Source: Gammaproteobacteria bacterium (GTDB taxonomy: Bacteria; Pseudomonadota; Gammaproteobacteria; Thiohalospirales; Thiohalospiraceae). From it: 10,841 bases of DNA. Of this stretch, positions 1 to 6,418 are shown piece by piece. The notes beneath the pieces were generated by a model. The model made no database searches and was not told the DNA's origin. It worked only from the letters and a program-made list of their open reading frames with translations. A program made the position numbers and the translations under genes. Numbering within the stretch: the first letter of the stretch is position 1; the number at the start of each line of letters is the position of its first letter. The stretch is taken from NCBI GenBank assembly GCA_011322575.1, contig DRMK01000200.1:1-10841 (forward strand). Direction: 5' to 3'.

Positions 1-20
1 ACGAAGGGCGCGCTCATTGG

Positions 21-638
21 TCAGCAGGGAAGCTGCTCCGGGGAGTCGATGGAGAGGCCGATATTGTGCAGTAACCCATCCTTCAGGCTGTACACCCAGC
101 CATGCACACAGAGCTTCTGTCCCCGGCGCCAGGCGTTCTGCACGACGGTGGTGCGGCACACATTGGCCACCTGGGCCGCAATGTTGAGCTCGCACATGTA
201 GTCCAGCCGCTGGCTGCCCTGCCTGGCATCCACCTCCTCGCGGTGGGTGCGGTACACCTCCTGAATCTTGCGCAGCCAGTTGTCGATCAGGCCATGATCC
301 TCATCGCTCAGGGCTGCCTGCACCGCGCCACACCCGTAGTGGCCGCAAACTATGACATGCTGCACCTGAAGTACCTCCACGGCGTACTGGATAACCGACA
401 GGCAGTTCATGTCGGTATGCTCCACCAGATTCCCCACGTTGCGGTGCACGAACACCTCGCCGGGGTCCAGGCCGATGATCTCGTTGGCCGGCACTCGGCT
501 GTCGGCGCAACCGATCCAGAGGTATTGTGGCTTCTGCTGCCTGGCGAGACGCCTGAAAAAATCGGTATCCTGCGCTGTCTTGGCCGCGGACCAGCGGCGG
601 TTGTTGTCCAGCAGGTGCTGCAGGGTGTCGTTGCTCAT
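21..638 (-). CDS. can: Beta-class carbonic anhydrase (type II, Can-like)
   Basis: A 205-residue cytoplasmic zinc enzyme that interconverts CO2 and bicarbonate, supplying bicarbonate for carboxylation reactions. The beta-class signatures are complete: CADSRVP with zinc ligand C44 and the D46/R48 dyad, HRNVGN at 65-70, and CGHYGCGA with zinc ligands H100 and C103. W41, R66 and Y183 sit exactly two residues after the W39/R64/Y181 triad of the H. influenzae and E. coli enzymes, so the non-catalytic bicarbonate site of allosteric type II enzymes seems conserved. Length is normal for the family. The ATG overlaps the rnhB stop by 4 nt (ATGA), so translational coupling is likely; a GGGAG lies 11 nt upstream of the start. 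It is the last complete gene of the nlpC-rnhB-can operon. The family is certain; the allosteric type is inferred from the triad. Confidence 0.97.
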   Translation of the reverse strand: MSNDTLQHLLDNNRRWSAAKTAQDTDFFRRLARQQKPQYLWIGCADSRVPANEIIGLDPGEVFVHRNVGNLVEHTDMNCLSVIQYAVEVLQVQHVIVCGHYGCGAVQAALSDEDHGLIDNWLRKIQEVYRTHREEVDARQGSQRLDYMCELNIAAQVANVCRTTVVQNAWRRGQKLCVHGWVYSLKDGLLHNIGLSIDSPEQLPC

Positions 639-1231
639 GATTCGAGGATCTCCCTTACCGGTTTGAAGGAGCGGCGGTGGATAGCGCTTGCCCCGAGCCG
701 CCGCAAGGCGTACAGGTGCTCCCGGGTGGGGTAGCCCTTGTGGGTGGCCAGACCGTAGCCGGGATACCGTGCATCCAGCGAAAGCATCTCCCGGTCCCGC
801 GCCACCTTGGCCAGGATGGAGGCGGCGCTGATGGCCGGGATCATCCCGTCCCCGCCAACGATCGCCTCAACGCTGCAGTGCAGTTCGGGGCAGTGGTTGC
901 CATCCACCTGGACATGCCGGGGGGCCGGGCGCAGCTTCATCACCGCCCGCCGCATGGCGAGCAGGCTGGCCCGCAGGATATTGAGGCGGTCGATCTCCTC
1001 CACCTCGGCGCGCCCCAGCGCCCACGCCAGTGCGCTCTGCCGGATGGCCGCGCAGAGGGCCTCGCGACGCTTGGCGGTGAGCCGTTTGGAATCCGCCAGC
1101 CCCTCCACCGGACGCTCCGGCGAGAGGATCACCGCGGCCGCGATTACCGGCCCCGCCAGCGGGCCACGGCCGGCCTCGTCCACGCCTGCCACCAACGTGA
1201 ACGGTACATCTTCCTTGTCGCGGGGCTCCAT
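635..1231 (-). CDS. rnhB: Ribonuclease HII
   Basis: A 198-residue cytoplasmic endonuclease that cuts the RNA strand of RNA-DNA hybrids and nicks at single ribonucleotides in DNA. It has the GVDEAGRGPLAGPV active-site motif (D18, E19), QVDGN with D110, ISAASILAKVARD at 134-146, HKGYPT at 164-169 and HRRSFKPV near the C-terminus. Length and the spacing from the start to the first catalytic Asp match E. coli RnhB, which supports the ATG at 1231. The frame stays open further upstream, but that extension only reads antisense-like sequence under the nlpC gene. No strong ribosome binding site precedes this ATG. It starts 28 bp after the nlpC/P60 stop and ends in a 4-nt overlap with can. In E. coli rnhB directly follows lpxB; here it lies on the opposite strand about 3 kb away from lpxB. 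Confidence 0.97.
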   Translation of the reverse strand: MEPRDKEDVPFTLVAGVDEAGRGPLAGPVIAAAVILSPERPVEGLADSKRLTAKRREALCAAIRQSALAWALGRAEVEEIDRLNILRASLLAMRRAVMKLRPAPRHVQVDGNHCPELHCSVEAIVGGDGMIPAISAASILAKVARDREMLSLDARYPGYGLATHKGYPTREHLYALRRLGASAIHRRSFKPVREILES

Positions 1232-1259
1232 GAGGTGCAGGATATACGAAAAGAGCGCC

Positions 1260-1763
1260 TCAATAAAACCGTCCCGCCCCGACCAGTCTCCTTCTCCAGT
1301 AAATGTTGTCCAGGGTGGTGACGGATACCCGTTTGCCGGTGCTCGGCGCATGGACGAAACGCCGCCGTCCCAGGTAGATCCCCACATGGGAGACCCTGCC
1401 ACCGAGACGGAAAAACAGCAGATCGCCCGCCTGGAGCCGGTCCATGGATACCGGAAAGGAGTGGCGTCTCTGGTCGGCAACCGTGCGCGGCACCCGAATC
1501 CCCACCTGCCGGTAGGAGTACTGGACCAGACCGCTGCAGTCCATGCCGCGCGGTGAGGCGCCCCCATAGCGGTACGGCACCCCCACCAGGGAGAGGGCGA
1601 CGTCGGCCGCGGCGGAGGGCCCGCTGGCGGCCGGAACGCCTTCCCGTTGCTCCGGCCCCGTCGCACACGCCGACAACAGGAACAGAAGGGCTACGGGCAG
1701 GATCCACAGCCACACCTCGCGTATTGCGAGAGGCCGGACGGTTGGCCATGTCGTGTTTGACAT
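1260..1763 (-). CDS. NlpC/P60 family lipoprotein, probable peptidoglycan endopeptidase
   Basis: A 167-residue exported protein of the NlpC/P60 cysteine peptidase family, which cleaves peptide stems in peptidoglycan. Residues 1-33 form a lipoprotein signal: a charged start, a hydrophobic segment around 17-30 and lipobox LSAC with the lipidated Cys at 33. Ala at +2 favours outer-membrane sorting. The NlpC/P60 domain fills about 53-167: VGVPYRYGGASPRGMDCSGL with catalytic C76, the GDLLFF motif, SHVGIY with H126, and H138 in FVHAPS as the third catalytic residue. It resembles the short E. coli MepS/NlpC lipoproteins. The ATG is supported by the signal peptide and by a GGGAG 11 nt upstream. A much longer open frame continues upstream but runs antisense through gnnA and is not real. 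It is first in the nlpC-rnhB-can operon. Exact bond specificity cannot be read from the sequence. Confidence 0.93.
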   Translation of the reverse strand: MSNTTWPTVRPLAIREVWLWILPVALLFLLSACATGPEQREGVPAASGPSAAADVALSLVGVPYRYGGASPRGMDCSGLVQYSYRQVGIRVPRTVADQRRHSFPVSMDRLQAGDLLFFRLGGRVSHVGIYLGRRRFVHAPSTGKRVSVTTLDNIYWRRRLVGAGRFY

Positions 1764-2060
1764 CCGGTGGAGATCTCCCTTCCTGTCCCGCCTCCATTCT
1801 GGCGCAAAACGGTTGTCAGTCAAGGGGCTCCTTTCCCTGCCGAGGCAGTTGGCTCGCCGCGGATTTCCGGGCATGCAGCGGTTTTCCCAACCCCCAAGCA
1901 ACGGTCGGGATCGCGGCCTCGCAGCGGCGAACCGCGCCTTTGCCTGCCCCGTCCGGAGAAAACCGGCCGGAAAGTTCGGTAGTGCCCCGCAATTTCGCTG
2001 CCGACCGATCCGGCATTCATAGTAAGATAGCGTGATCCAACGGCCAGACCCGCGATACAG
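1764..2060. other. Divergent intergenic region between nlpC/P60 and gnnA
   Basis: About 297 bp separate the two divergent operons. The nlpC side holds the promoter listed separately. For gnnA only a weak -10-like TAAGAT at 2023-2028 can be seen, without a convincing -35, and no strong ribosome binding site precedes the gnnA ATG. The short open frames here lack signals and cross GC-rich spacer, so I call none of them. I see no riboswitch, tRNA or repeat. The lpxA, fabZ and lpxD genes that often precede this kind of cluster are not here. Confidence 0.6.
1796..1823 (-). promoter_or_regulatory. Candidate sigma-70 promoter for the nlpC-rnhB-can operon
   Basis: On the minus strand TTGACT (1823-1818, five of six consensus bases) is followed after 16 bp by CAGAAT (1801-1796, four of six). 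The transcript would start near 1789, giving a leader of about 26 nt before the nlpC ATG and including its GGGAG ribosome binding site. The match is by eye and untested, but position, strand and spacing all fit. Confidence 0.5.
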
Positions 2061-3011
2061 ATGGAAAAAATCAGAACCGCCGTAGTTGGCACCGGCTATC
2101 TGGGCCGCTACCATGCCCAGAAATACGCCGTCCTGCCCGGTTCGCAACTGGTTGCGGTATGTGACAGCAATACCGCAGTGGCCCGCAGCGTGGCGCGGGA
2201 GCTCGGGACCGAGGGGATCACCGACTACCGTCAGCTGGCCGGCAAGGTGGATGCGGTCAGCATCGTGGTGCCCACCCAGCAACACCACGGCGTCGCCAGA
2301 TGGTTTCTGGAGAATGGCGTCCATGTATTGCTGGAGAAGCCCATTGCGGCCAGCGTGGCCGAAGCGCGCGAACTGGTGGAGAGCGCCGCGGAGCACGGCA
2401 GGATCCTCCAGATCGGTCATCTGGAGCGGTTCAACCCGGCCATACTTGCGGCCGAGAGCGTGGTCGACGAACCGCGTTTCATCGAGTCGCACCGGCTGGC
2501 GCCGTTCAACCCGCGCGGTGCCGACGTCAACGTGGTGCTGGACCTGATGATCCACGACATCGACATCATTCTGGATATGGTGCGCTCGCCGGTGCGCCAG
2601 CTGGACGCCAGTGGCGTGGCGGTGCTCTCCAGCGACATCGACATTGCCAACGTGCGCCTGCAGTTTGCCAACGGTTGCGTCGCCAATGTTACCGCCAGCC
2701 GGGCCAGCGCCAGGACGGAACGCAAAATGCGCCTGTTCCAGCATGACAGTTACATAGCCATAGACTTTCACAACAAGCAATTGGAGATCTGCCGCAAGGG
2801 GGCCACCGAGCAGCACCCTGGCATTCCCGACATTGAATCGGAGCGGCACAGCTTCGAACAGGGTGACGCGCTGCTGAGCGAGATAGGCTCGTTTCTCCAG
2901 GCGATCCGCCGTGGCCATCCTCCGGTGGTCAGCGGGGAGGACGGACTGCGGGCCCTGGAAACCGCTCTGGCAATCTCCGAACAACTCAAACAGGGGGTAC
3001 CCGCCGCATGA
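2061..3011 (+). CDS. gnnA: Gfo/Idh/MocA oxidoreductase, probable UDP-GlcNAc 3-dehydrogenase GnnA
   Basis: A 316-residue cytoplasmic NAD(P)-dependent oxidoreductase. The Rossmann motif VVGTGYLG (G10, G12, G15) starts the protein. EKP at 92-94 and DLMIHDID at 161-168 (D161, H165) are the family's catalytic-region motifs. Family alone would give only a sugar oxidoreductase. The specific call comes from context: the gene overlaps an aminotransferase by 4 nt (ATGA), and that gene overlaps lpxB, the arrangement known for gnnA-gnnB in Acidithiobacillus ferrooxidans. There GnnA oxidises the 3-hydroxyl of UDP-GlcNAc and GnnB transaminates the ketone, giving UDP-GlcNAc3N for lipid A with amide-linked 3-acyl chains. 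The alternative is a WbpB/WlbA-like enzyme making a diamino sugar for a surface glycan; adjacency to lpxB argues against this. The start is set by the Rossmann motif; the ribosome binding site is weak. Signals for the first gene's promoter are also weak. Confidence 0.85.
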   Translation: MEKIRTAVVGTGYLGRYHAQKYAVLPGSQLVAVCDSNTAVARSVARELGTEGITDYRQLAGKVDAVSIVVPTQQHHGVARWFLENGVHVLLEKPIAASVAEARELVESAAEHGRILQIGHLERFNPAILAAESVVDEPRFIESHRLAPFNPRGADVNVVLDLMIHDIDIILDMVRSPVRQLDASGVAVLSSDIDIANVRLQFANGCVANVTASRASARTERKMRLFQHDSYIAIDFHNKQLEICRKGATEQHPGIPDIESERHSFEQGDALLSEIGSFLQAIRRGHPPVVSGEDGLRALETALAISEQLKQGVPAA

Positions 3012-4108
3012 TCCCGATGGTCGATCTCAGGATCCAGTACCGCCAGATCAAGGCCGAAATAGAGCAGGATCTGCACCAGGTGCTGGAAAGCGCCCATTTC
3101 ATCCTTGGTCCCAACGTGCATGCCTTTGAAGAGGAGGCCGCCAGCTACCTTGGCGCCAGATACGCCATCGGCTGCGCCTCGGGCACAGATGCCCTGCAGC
3201 TGGCGCTGGCGGCTGCCGGAATCGGGGAGGGAGACGAGGTAATTACCACGCCGTTCACCTTTATCGCCACCGCCGAGGCGATCTGTTACCTCGGGGCGAA
3301 ACCGGTATTCGTGGATATCGATCCCCACACCTTCAACCTGGATCCGGGCCTGGTCGAGACGGCCATCACCGAACGCACCCGCGCCATCCTGCCGGTACAC
3401 CTGTTCGGCCAGCCGGCGGATATGGGGCCGCTGCTGGAGCTGGCCCGGAGACATCACCTCCGGGTGATAGAGGACTGCGCCCAGTCGTTTGGCGCCAGCA
3501 TTGGCGGCCGGTTTACCGGCACCTTCGGCGACGCGGGTTGCTTCAGCTTCTTTCCCAGCAAGAATCTGGGCTGTTTCGGGGACGGCGGCATGATCACCAC
3601 CAACTCGGAAGAGCTGGCCGCGCGGCTGAAGATGCTGCGCAACCATGGCTCCAGGGAGCGCTACCACCACAGCATCATCGGCTACAACAGCCGCCTGGAC
3701 GAGATCCAGGCCGTCATCCTGCGCGCCAAGCTAAAGCGGATCACCGCCTACAACGAAGGGCGGCGCGCCGCTGCCCACACCTACAGCAGACGGCTGGCGG
3801 AACTGCCCGGCATCACCCCGCCCCATGAGGATGGCAGGGGGATTCACGTTTACCACCAGTACACGCTGCTGACCAACCGAAGGGGCGGCATCATGCAGGC
3901 GCTCAGCGATGCCGGCATAAGCTCCGCGATCTACTACCCCATTCCGCTGCACCGCCAGGAGGTGTTCGCGCAGCGCTACCGCAACCTGTCGTTGCCGGTG
4001 AGCGAATCGGTGGCCGAGCGCTGCCTGTCGCTGCCCATCTATCCCGAACTGGAGAGTGAACAGATCCACACCATCGTGGATGTGATAAAGGCCCATGTCA
4101 CCGCGTGA
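3008..4108 (+). CDS. gnnB: DegT/DnrJ/EryC1 aminotransferase, probable UDP-GlcNAc3N transaminase GnnB
   Basis: A 366-residue PLP-dependent sugar aminotransferase. Visible family features are the start IPMVDLRIQY, GCASGTDAL at 56-63 in the cofactor phosphate-binding region, TTPFTFIATAEA, IEDCAQSFGA with PLP-contacting D156 at 154-163, and the Schiff-base lysine K185 in FFPSKNLGCFGDGG. YNSRLDEIQAVIL at 226-238 and YYPIPLH at 309-315 are also typical. It is predicted to aminate UDP-3-keto-GlcNAc made by GnnA, with glutamate as the likely donor (known for the family, not visible here). It overlaps gnnA by 4 nt and lpxB by 14 nt, so the three are very probably co-translated. AGGGGG lies 10 nt upstream of the ATG. 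Length is normal for the family. A glycan-pathway aminotransferase such as WbpE is the main alternative. Confidence 0.87.
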   Translation: MIPMVDLRIQYRQIKAEIEQDLHQVLESAHFILGPNVHAFEEEAASYLGARYAIGCASGTDALQLALAAAGIGEGDEVITTPFTFIATAEAICYLGAKPVFVDIDPHTFNLDPGLVETAITERTRAILPVHLFGQPADMGPLLELARRHHLRVIEDCAQSFGASIGGRFTGTFGDAGCFSFFPSKNLGCFGDGGMITTNSEELAARLKMLRNHGSRERYHHSIIGYNSRLDEIQAVILRAKLKRITAYNEGRRAAAHTYSRRLAELPGITPPHEDGRGIHVYHQYTLLTNRRGGIMQALSDAGISSAIYYPIPLHRQEVFAQRYRNLSLPVSESVAERCLSLPIYPELESEQIHTIVDVIKAHVTA

Positions 4109-5330
4109 GCGTGATGCGCCGCGCATCATGATCGTGGCCGGAGAGGCATCCGGAGATCTGCATGGAGGAAACCTGGTGGCGGCGCTGCTGCGGATGGCCC
4201 CTCACGCAACTTTGTTCGGTATAGGCGGCGCCAGGATGCGCGCCGCCGGGGTGGACGTGCGCGTGGACATAGCGGAGCTGGCCGTTATGGGCCTGGTGGA
4301 GGTGCTGCTCCACTATCCGCGGTTGCGCGGCGTGCTGCGGCGCGCGGAGGAGATGCTGCGCGGGGAGCGTCCGGATCTCCTGATCACCGTGGACTTTCCC
4401 GGCTTCAACCTGCGCCTGGCGGGTAGCGCGCGCAAACTGGGGATCAGGGTTCTGCACTATATCAGCCCGCAGGTGTGGGCCTGGCGTGAGCACCGGGTAA
4501 AGAGCATAGCCCGCCGGGTGGACATGATGGCGGTACTGTTCCCGTTCGAGGTGCCTTTCTACGAGAGACACGGTGTCCCGGTCAGGTTCGTGGGCCACCC
4601 GCTGGTGGATAGCGTCCGTCCCACCATGCAGCGCGCCGACGCCCGGCGTCACTTCGGACTGGAGTCCGGCCGTCCCGTGTTGGGACTTCTTCCCGGAAGC
4701 CGCCGTTCCGAACTGCGGCGGCTGATGCCTCTGCTGCTGGAGAGCGCCGCCCTGCTGCAGGGGCGCTTCCCCGATCTGCAGCTCCTGCTGCCACTGGCCT
4801 CCAGCCTGGAGATTGGCGATCTGGCGCCATGGCTGGTTCCGCTGACGGAAGAGGAACCATTGCCGTATCCGTTGTGCCGGGCGATCGGGCGCGAATCGTT
4901 GCAGATCCGCGTGGTGGAGCGGCTGGGCCACGACGCCATGCAGAGCTGTGACGCTGCCATCACCGCATCCGGCACTGCAACGCTGGAGCTGGCGCTGCTG
5001 GGGGTACCCATGGTCATCGTCTACCGCCTCTCCCCCCTTACCCACGCCGTGGCGCGGCGCATGGTACGCATTCCTTACGTAGGGCTGGCAAACATCGTGG
5101 CCGGTGAGAAAATAGTGCCGGAGCTCATCCAGCACCACGCCCGGCCGGAAGCGGTTGCATCCGCCTCGGCACGTTTCCTGGAGGATCCGGAGCTGACCCA
5201 CAGCACCAGGGAGAAGCTGGCCGCCGTCCGTGAGGGTCTGGGAAAGCCGGGCGGAGCGGAAAATGTTGCGCGACTCGCCCTGGAGGTGTTAGATAACAGG
5301 GAAGATAAACGAAAGGGGAACGAGTCATGA
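4095..5330 (+). CDS. lpxB: Lipid A disaccharide synthase
   Basis: A 411-residue GT19 glycosyltransferase that condenses UDP-2,3-diacylglucosamine with lipid X to form the beta-1,6 disaccharide of lipid A at the inner face of the inner membrane. Conserved stretches are IVAGEASGDLHG near 13-24, ELAVMGLVEVL at 61-71, ITVDFPGFNLRL at 97-108, HYISPQVWAWRE at 121-132, FVGHPLVD at 165-172 and LLPGSRRSEL at 198-207, then SGTATLELAL further on. It is about 30 residues longer than E. coli LpxB, mostly through an acidic/Pro-rich loop after LPLASSLEIG and extra C-terminal residues. The ATG at 4095 overlaps gnnB by 14 nt; AAAGG is only 3 nt before it, so initiation probably depends on coupling. The predicted substrate, if GnnAB work as thought, carries an amide rather than ester at position 3. 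Confidence 0.97.
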   Translation: MSPRERDAPRIMIVAGEASGDLHGGNLVAALLRMAPHATLFGIGGARMRAAGVDVRVDIAELAVMGLVEVLLHYPRLRGVLRRAEEMLRGERPDLLITVDFPGFNLRLAGSARKLGIRVLHYISPQVWAWREHRVKSIARRVDMMAVLFPFEVPFYERHGVPVRFVGHPLVDSVRPTMQRADARRHFGLESGRPVLGLLPGSRRSELRRLMPLLLESAALLQGRFPDLQLLLPLASSLEIGDLAPWLVPLTEEEPLPYPLCRAIGRESLQIRVVERLGHDAMQSCDAAITASGTATLELALLGVPMVIVYRLSPLTHAVARRMVRIPYVGLANIVAGEKIVPELIQHHARPEAVASASARFLEDPELTHSTREKLAAVREGLGKPGGAENVARLALEVLDNREDKRKGNES

Positions 5331-5674
5331 ATGACAGAATCATTGCCCTCTGCAGCGTAGCCCTGCTGGTGGCGGCCGGGTGTACGCAGGAGATGCAGAA
5401 CCAGCTCGGCCGCGCGGTGCAGAACTACACCGGTACCGACGGAGTTCTGGATGTATATGCCGGAGACAAGCTGGTGAAACGTTTCATCAAGATCGACAAG
5501 ATCACCACTGCGGTCAGCACCAGCGGCGGCGATACCCCCCGTCCCTACCGCTACGGCTACGGAGTGCTGGACGAGAACCAGAACTACCTCGCGGATCCTG
5601 GCGAGAAAAAGGTCTATTTCGAGTTCAGCGACTACTCCACCAGTTACATATTCTACGAAAACACCAAGGATTGA
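5327..5674 (+). CDS. Small lipoprotein of unknown function
   Basis: A 115-residue protein that I do not recognise. Residues 1-19 form a lipoprotein signal peptide with the box AAGC and lipidation at C19. Thr at +2 predicts outer-membrane placement. The mature part is about 97 residues, mixed charged and rich in Tyr. It has an Ala/Gln-rich stretch (20-35), then alternating hydrophobic-polar segments such as VLDVYAGDKLVKRFIKIDK and KKVYFEFSDYSTSYIFY that suggest a small beta-sheet fold. There are no Cys after the lipidated one and no catalytic motif visible. Its ATG overlaps the lpxB stop by 4 nt and is preceded by a strong AAAGGGG at 8-nt spacing, so it is well translated and coupled to lpxB. 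The next gene starts 3 nt after its stop. The context suggests an envelope role; function is unknown. Confidence 0.85.
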   Translation: MNDRIIALCSVALLVAAGCTQEMQNQLGRAVQNYTGTDGVLDVYAGDKLVKRFIKIDKITTAVSTSGGDTPRPYRYGYGVLDENQNYLADPGEKKVYFEFSDYSTSYIFYENTKD

Positions 5675-5677
5675 GCG

Positions 5678-6358
5678 GTGCTGCCATCCTCCACCGCGAG
5701 GCTCGCGGTCTGCGCCATCCTGCTGTTCGCCCTGCTGCCCGGCTGCACCGACTCCAGGGCAGGGAACCGGGCGGACAGCGAATATTTCGAGACTCTGCCC
5801 AGATTCTGGGGGATCCTCTATGCCGATGGCGGGGAGACGCTCTACTGTGGCAAGAGATTCGGCAAGAGGCACGGCCGCAGGATAAACGCGGAGCATGTCT
5901 TTCCCATGGCCTGGGTAACGAAGAGCCTGAAGTGCGGCAAACGCAAGCAGTGCCGCAGGAACAGCCGCCGCTTCAATACCATAGAGGCGGACATGCACAA
6001 CATCTTTCCCGCCCTCAGCAAAATCAACCAGCTGCGCAGCGCCTACGCCTTTGCCGAACTGCCTGGCGAACCGGCCAGGGGCAAGTGTGACTTCGAGGTT
6101 GATGAGAAGAGACGGCTGGTAGAGCCACGTCCTGCGGTGCGCGGCGATATTGCCCGGGCGATGTTCTATATGAGCAAGCAGTACGGCCTGAAGCTGTACC
6201 GGCGCCAGCGGGAGCTGCTGCTGCGCTGGCACCGCCAGGATCCTCCATCGGAGGAGGAGCGGCGGCGCAATGACATCATCCAGAAGCTGCAGGGCAAACG
6301 CAACCGGTTCATCGACAACCCGGCGTTGGCTGGCCTGGAGTTCCGGCAGGGGCGCTGA
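5678..6358 (+). CDS. Endonuclease I (EndA) family exported nuclease
   Basis: A 226-residue protein of the endonuclease I family (beta-beta-alpha-metal nucleases that cut DNA in the periplasm or outside the cell). The core is AEHVFPMAW at 71-79 with the general-base His H73, followed by EADMHNIFPALSKINQLR at 103-120 (H107, N108) for metal binding, matching the E. coli EndA pattern EHVVP...ESDMHN. Cysteines at 57, 86, 92 and 137 could form disulfides. The N-terminus is a signal peptide (hydrophobic 9-20) ending LLPGC; C23 could be lipidated, although Pro at -2 is unusual for a lipobox. The start is GTG, supported by AAGGA 7 nt upstream and 3 nt after the previous stop. It is last in the gnnA-lpxB operon. 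Length is near that of E. coli EndA (235). The C-terminal 50 residues are Arg/Glu-rich and may contact nucleic acid. Confidence 0.9.
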   Translation: MLPSSTARLAVCAILLFALLPGCTDSRAGNRADSEYFETLPRFWGILYADGGETLYCGKRFGKRHGRRINAEHVFPMAWVTKSLKCGKRKQCRRNSRRFNTIEADMHNIFPALSKINQLRSAYAFAELPGEPARGKCDFEVDEKRRLVEPRPAVRGDIARAMFYMSKQYGLKLYRRQRELLLRWHRQDPPSEEERRRNDIIQKLQGKRNRFIDNPALAGLEFRQGR

Positions 6359-6359
6359 A

Positions 6360-6381
6360 CCCTTCCATGTGAATGGAAGGG
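6360..6381. terminator. Stem-loop between the convergent endonuclease I and rne genes
   Basis: A perfect 9-bp stem, CCCTTCCAT (6360-6368) with ATGGAAGGG (6373-6381), closes a GTGA loop. It starts two bases after the endonuclease I stop codon. There is no U-tract on either strand, so it is not a classical intrinsic terminator. It could still end or stabilise the 3' end of the lpxB operon transcript, or work in both directions between convergent genes. The remaining bases up to the rne stop at 6419 show nothing else. Confidence 0.5.
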
Positions 6382-6418
6382 ATCTTCGCCGCCTTGCACA
6401 CGCTGTCCCGAACCGGGA

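Noticed and set aside
1..17. ATG on the minus strand at 17-15, possible start of another gene after can
   Set aside because: Only about five codons are inside the window and no ribosome binding site is clear, so it cannot be supported.
102..734. A 210-codon plus-strand open frame
   Set aside because: It lies opposite can and the end of rnhB, which are certain genes; no motifs seen.
1232..1666. N-terminal extension of rnhB to a 343-residue protein
   Set aside because: The extra 145 residues are an out-of-frame reading of the nlpC/P60 gene. Start at 1231 matches the normal RNase HII length.
1260..2984. A 574-codon open frame on the minus strand
   Set aside because: Only its last 167 codons have signal peptide and NlpC/P60 motifs. 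The rest runs antisense to gnnA and is a GC-rich shadow.
4098..5201. A 367-codon minus-strand open frame
   Set aside because: Antisense to lpxB in high-GC DNA; Gln/His-rich shadow without domain features.
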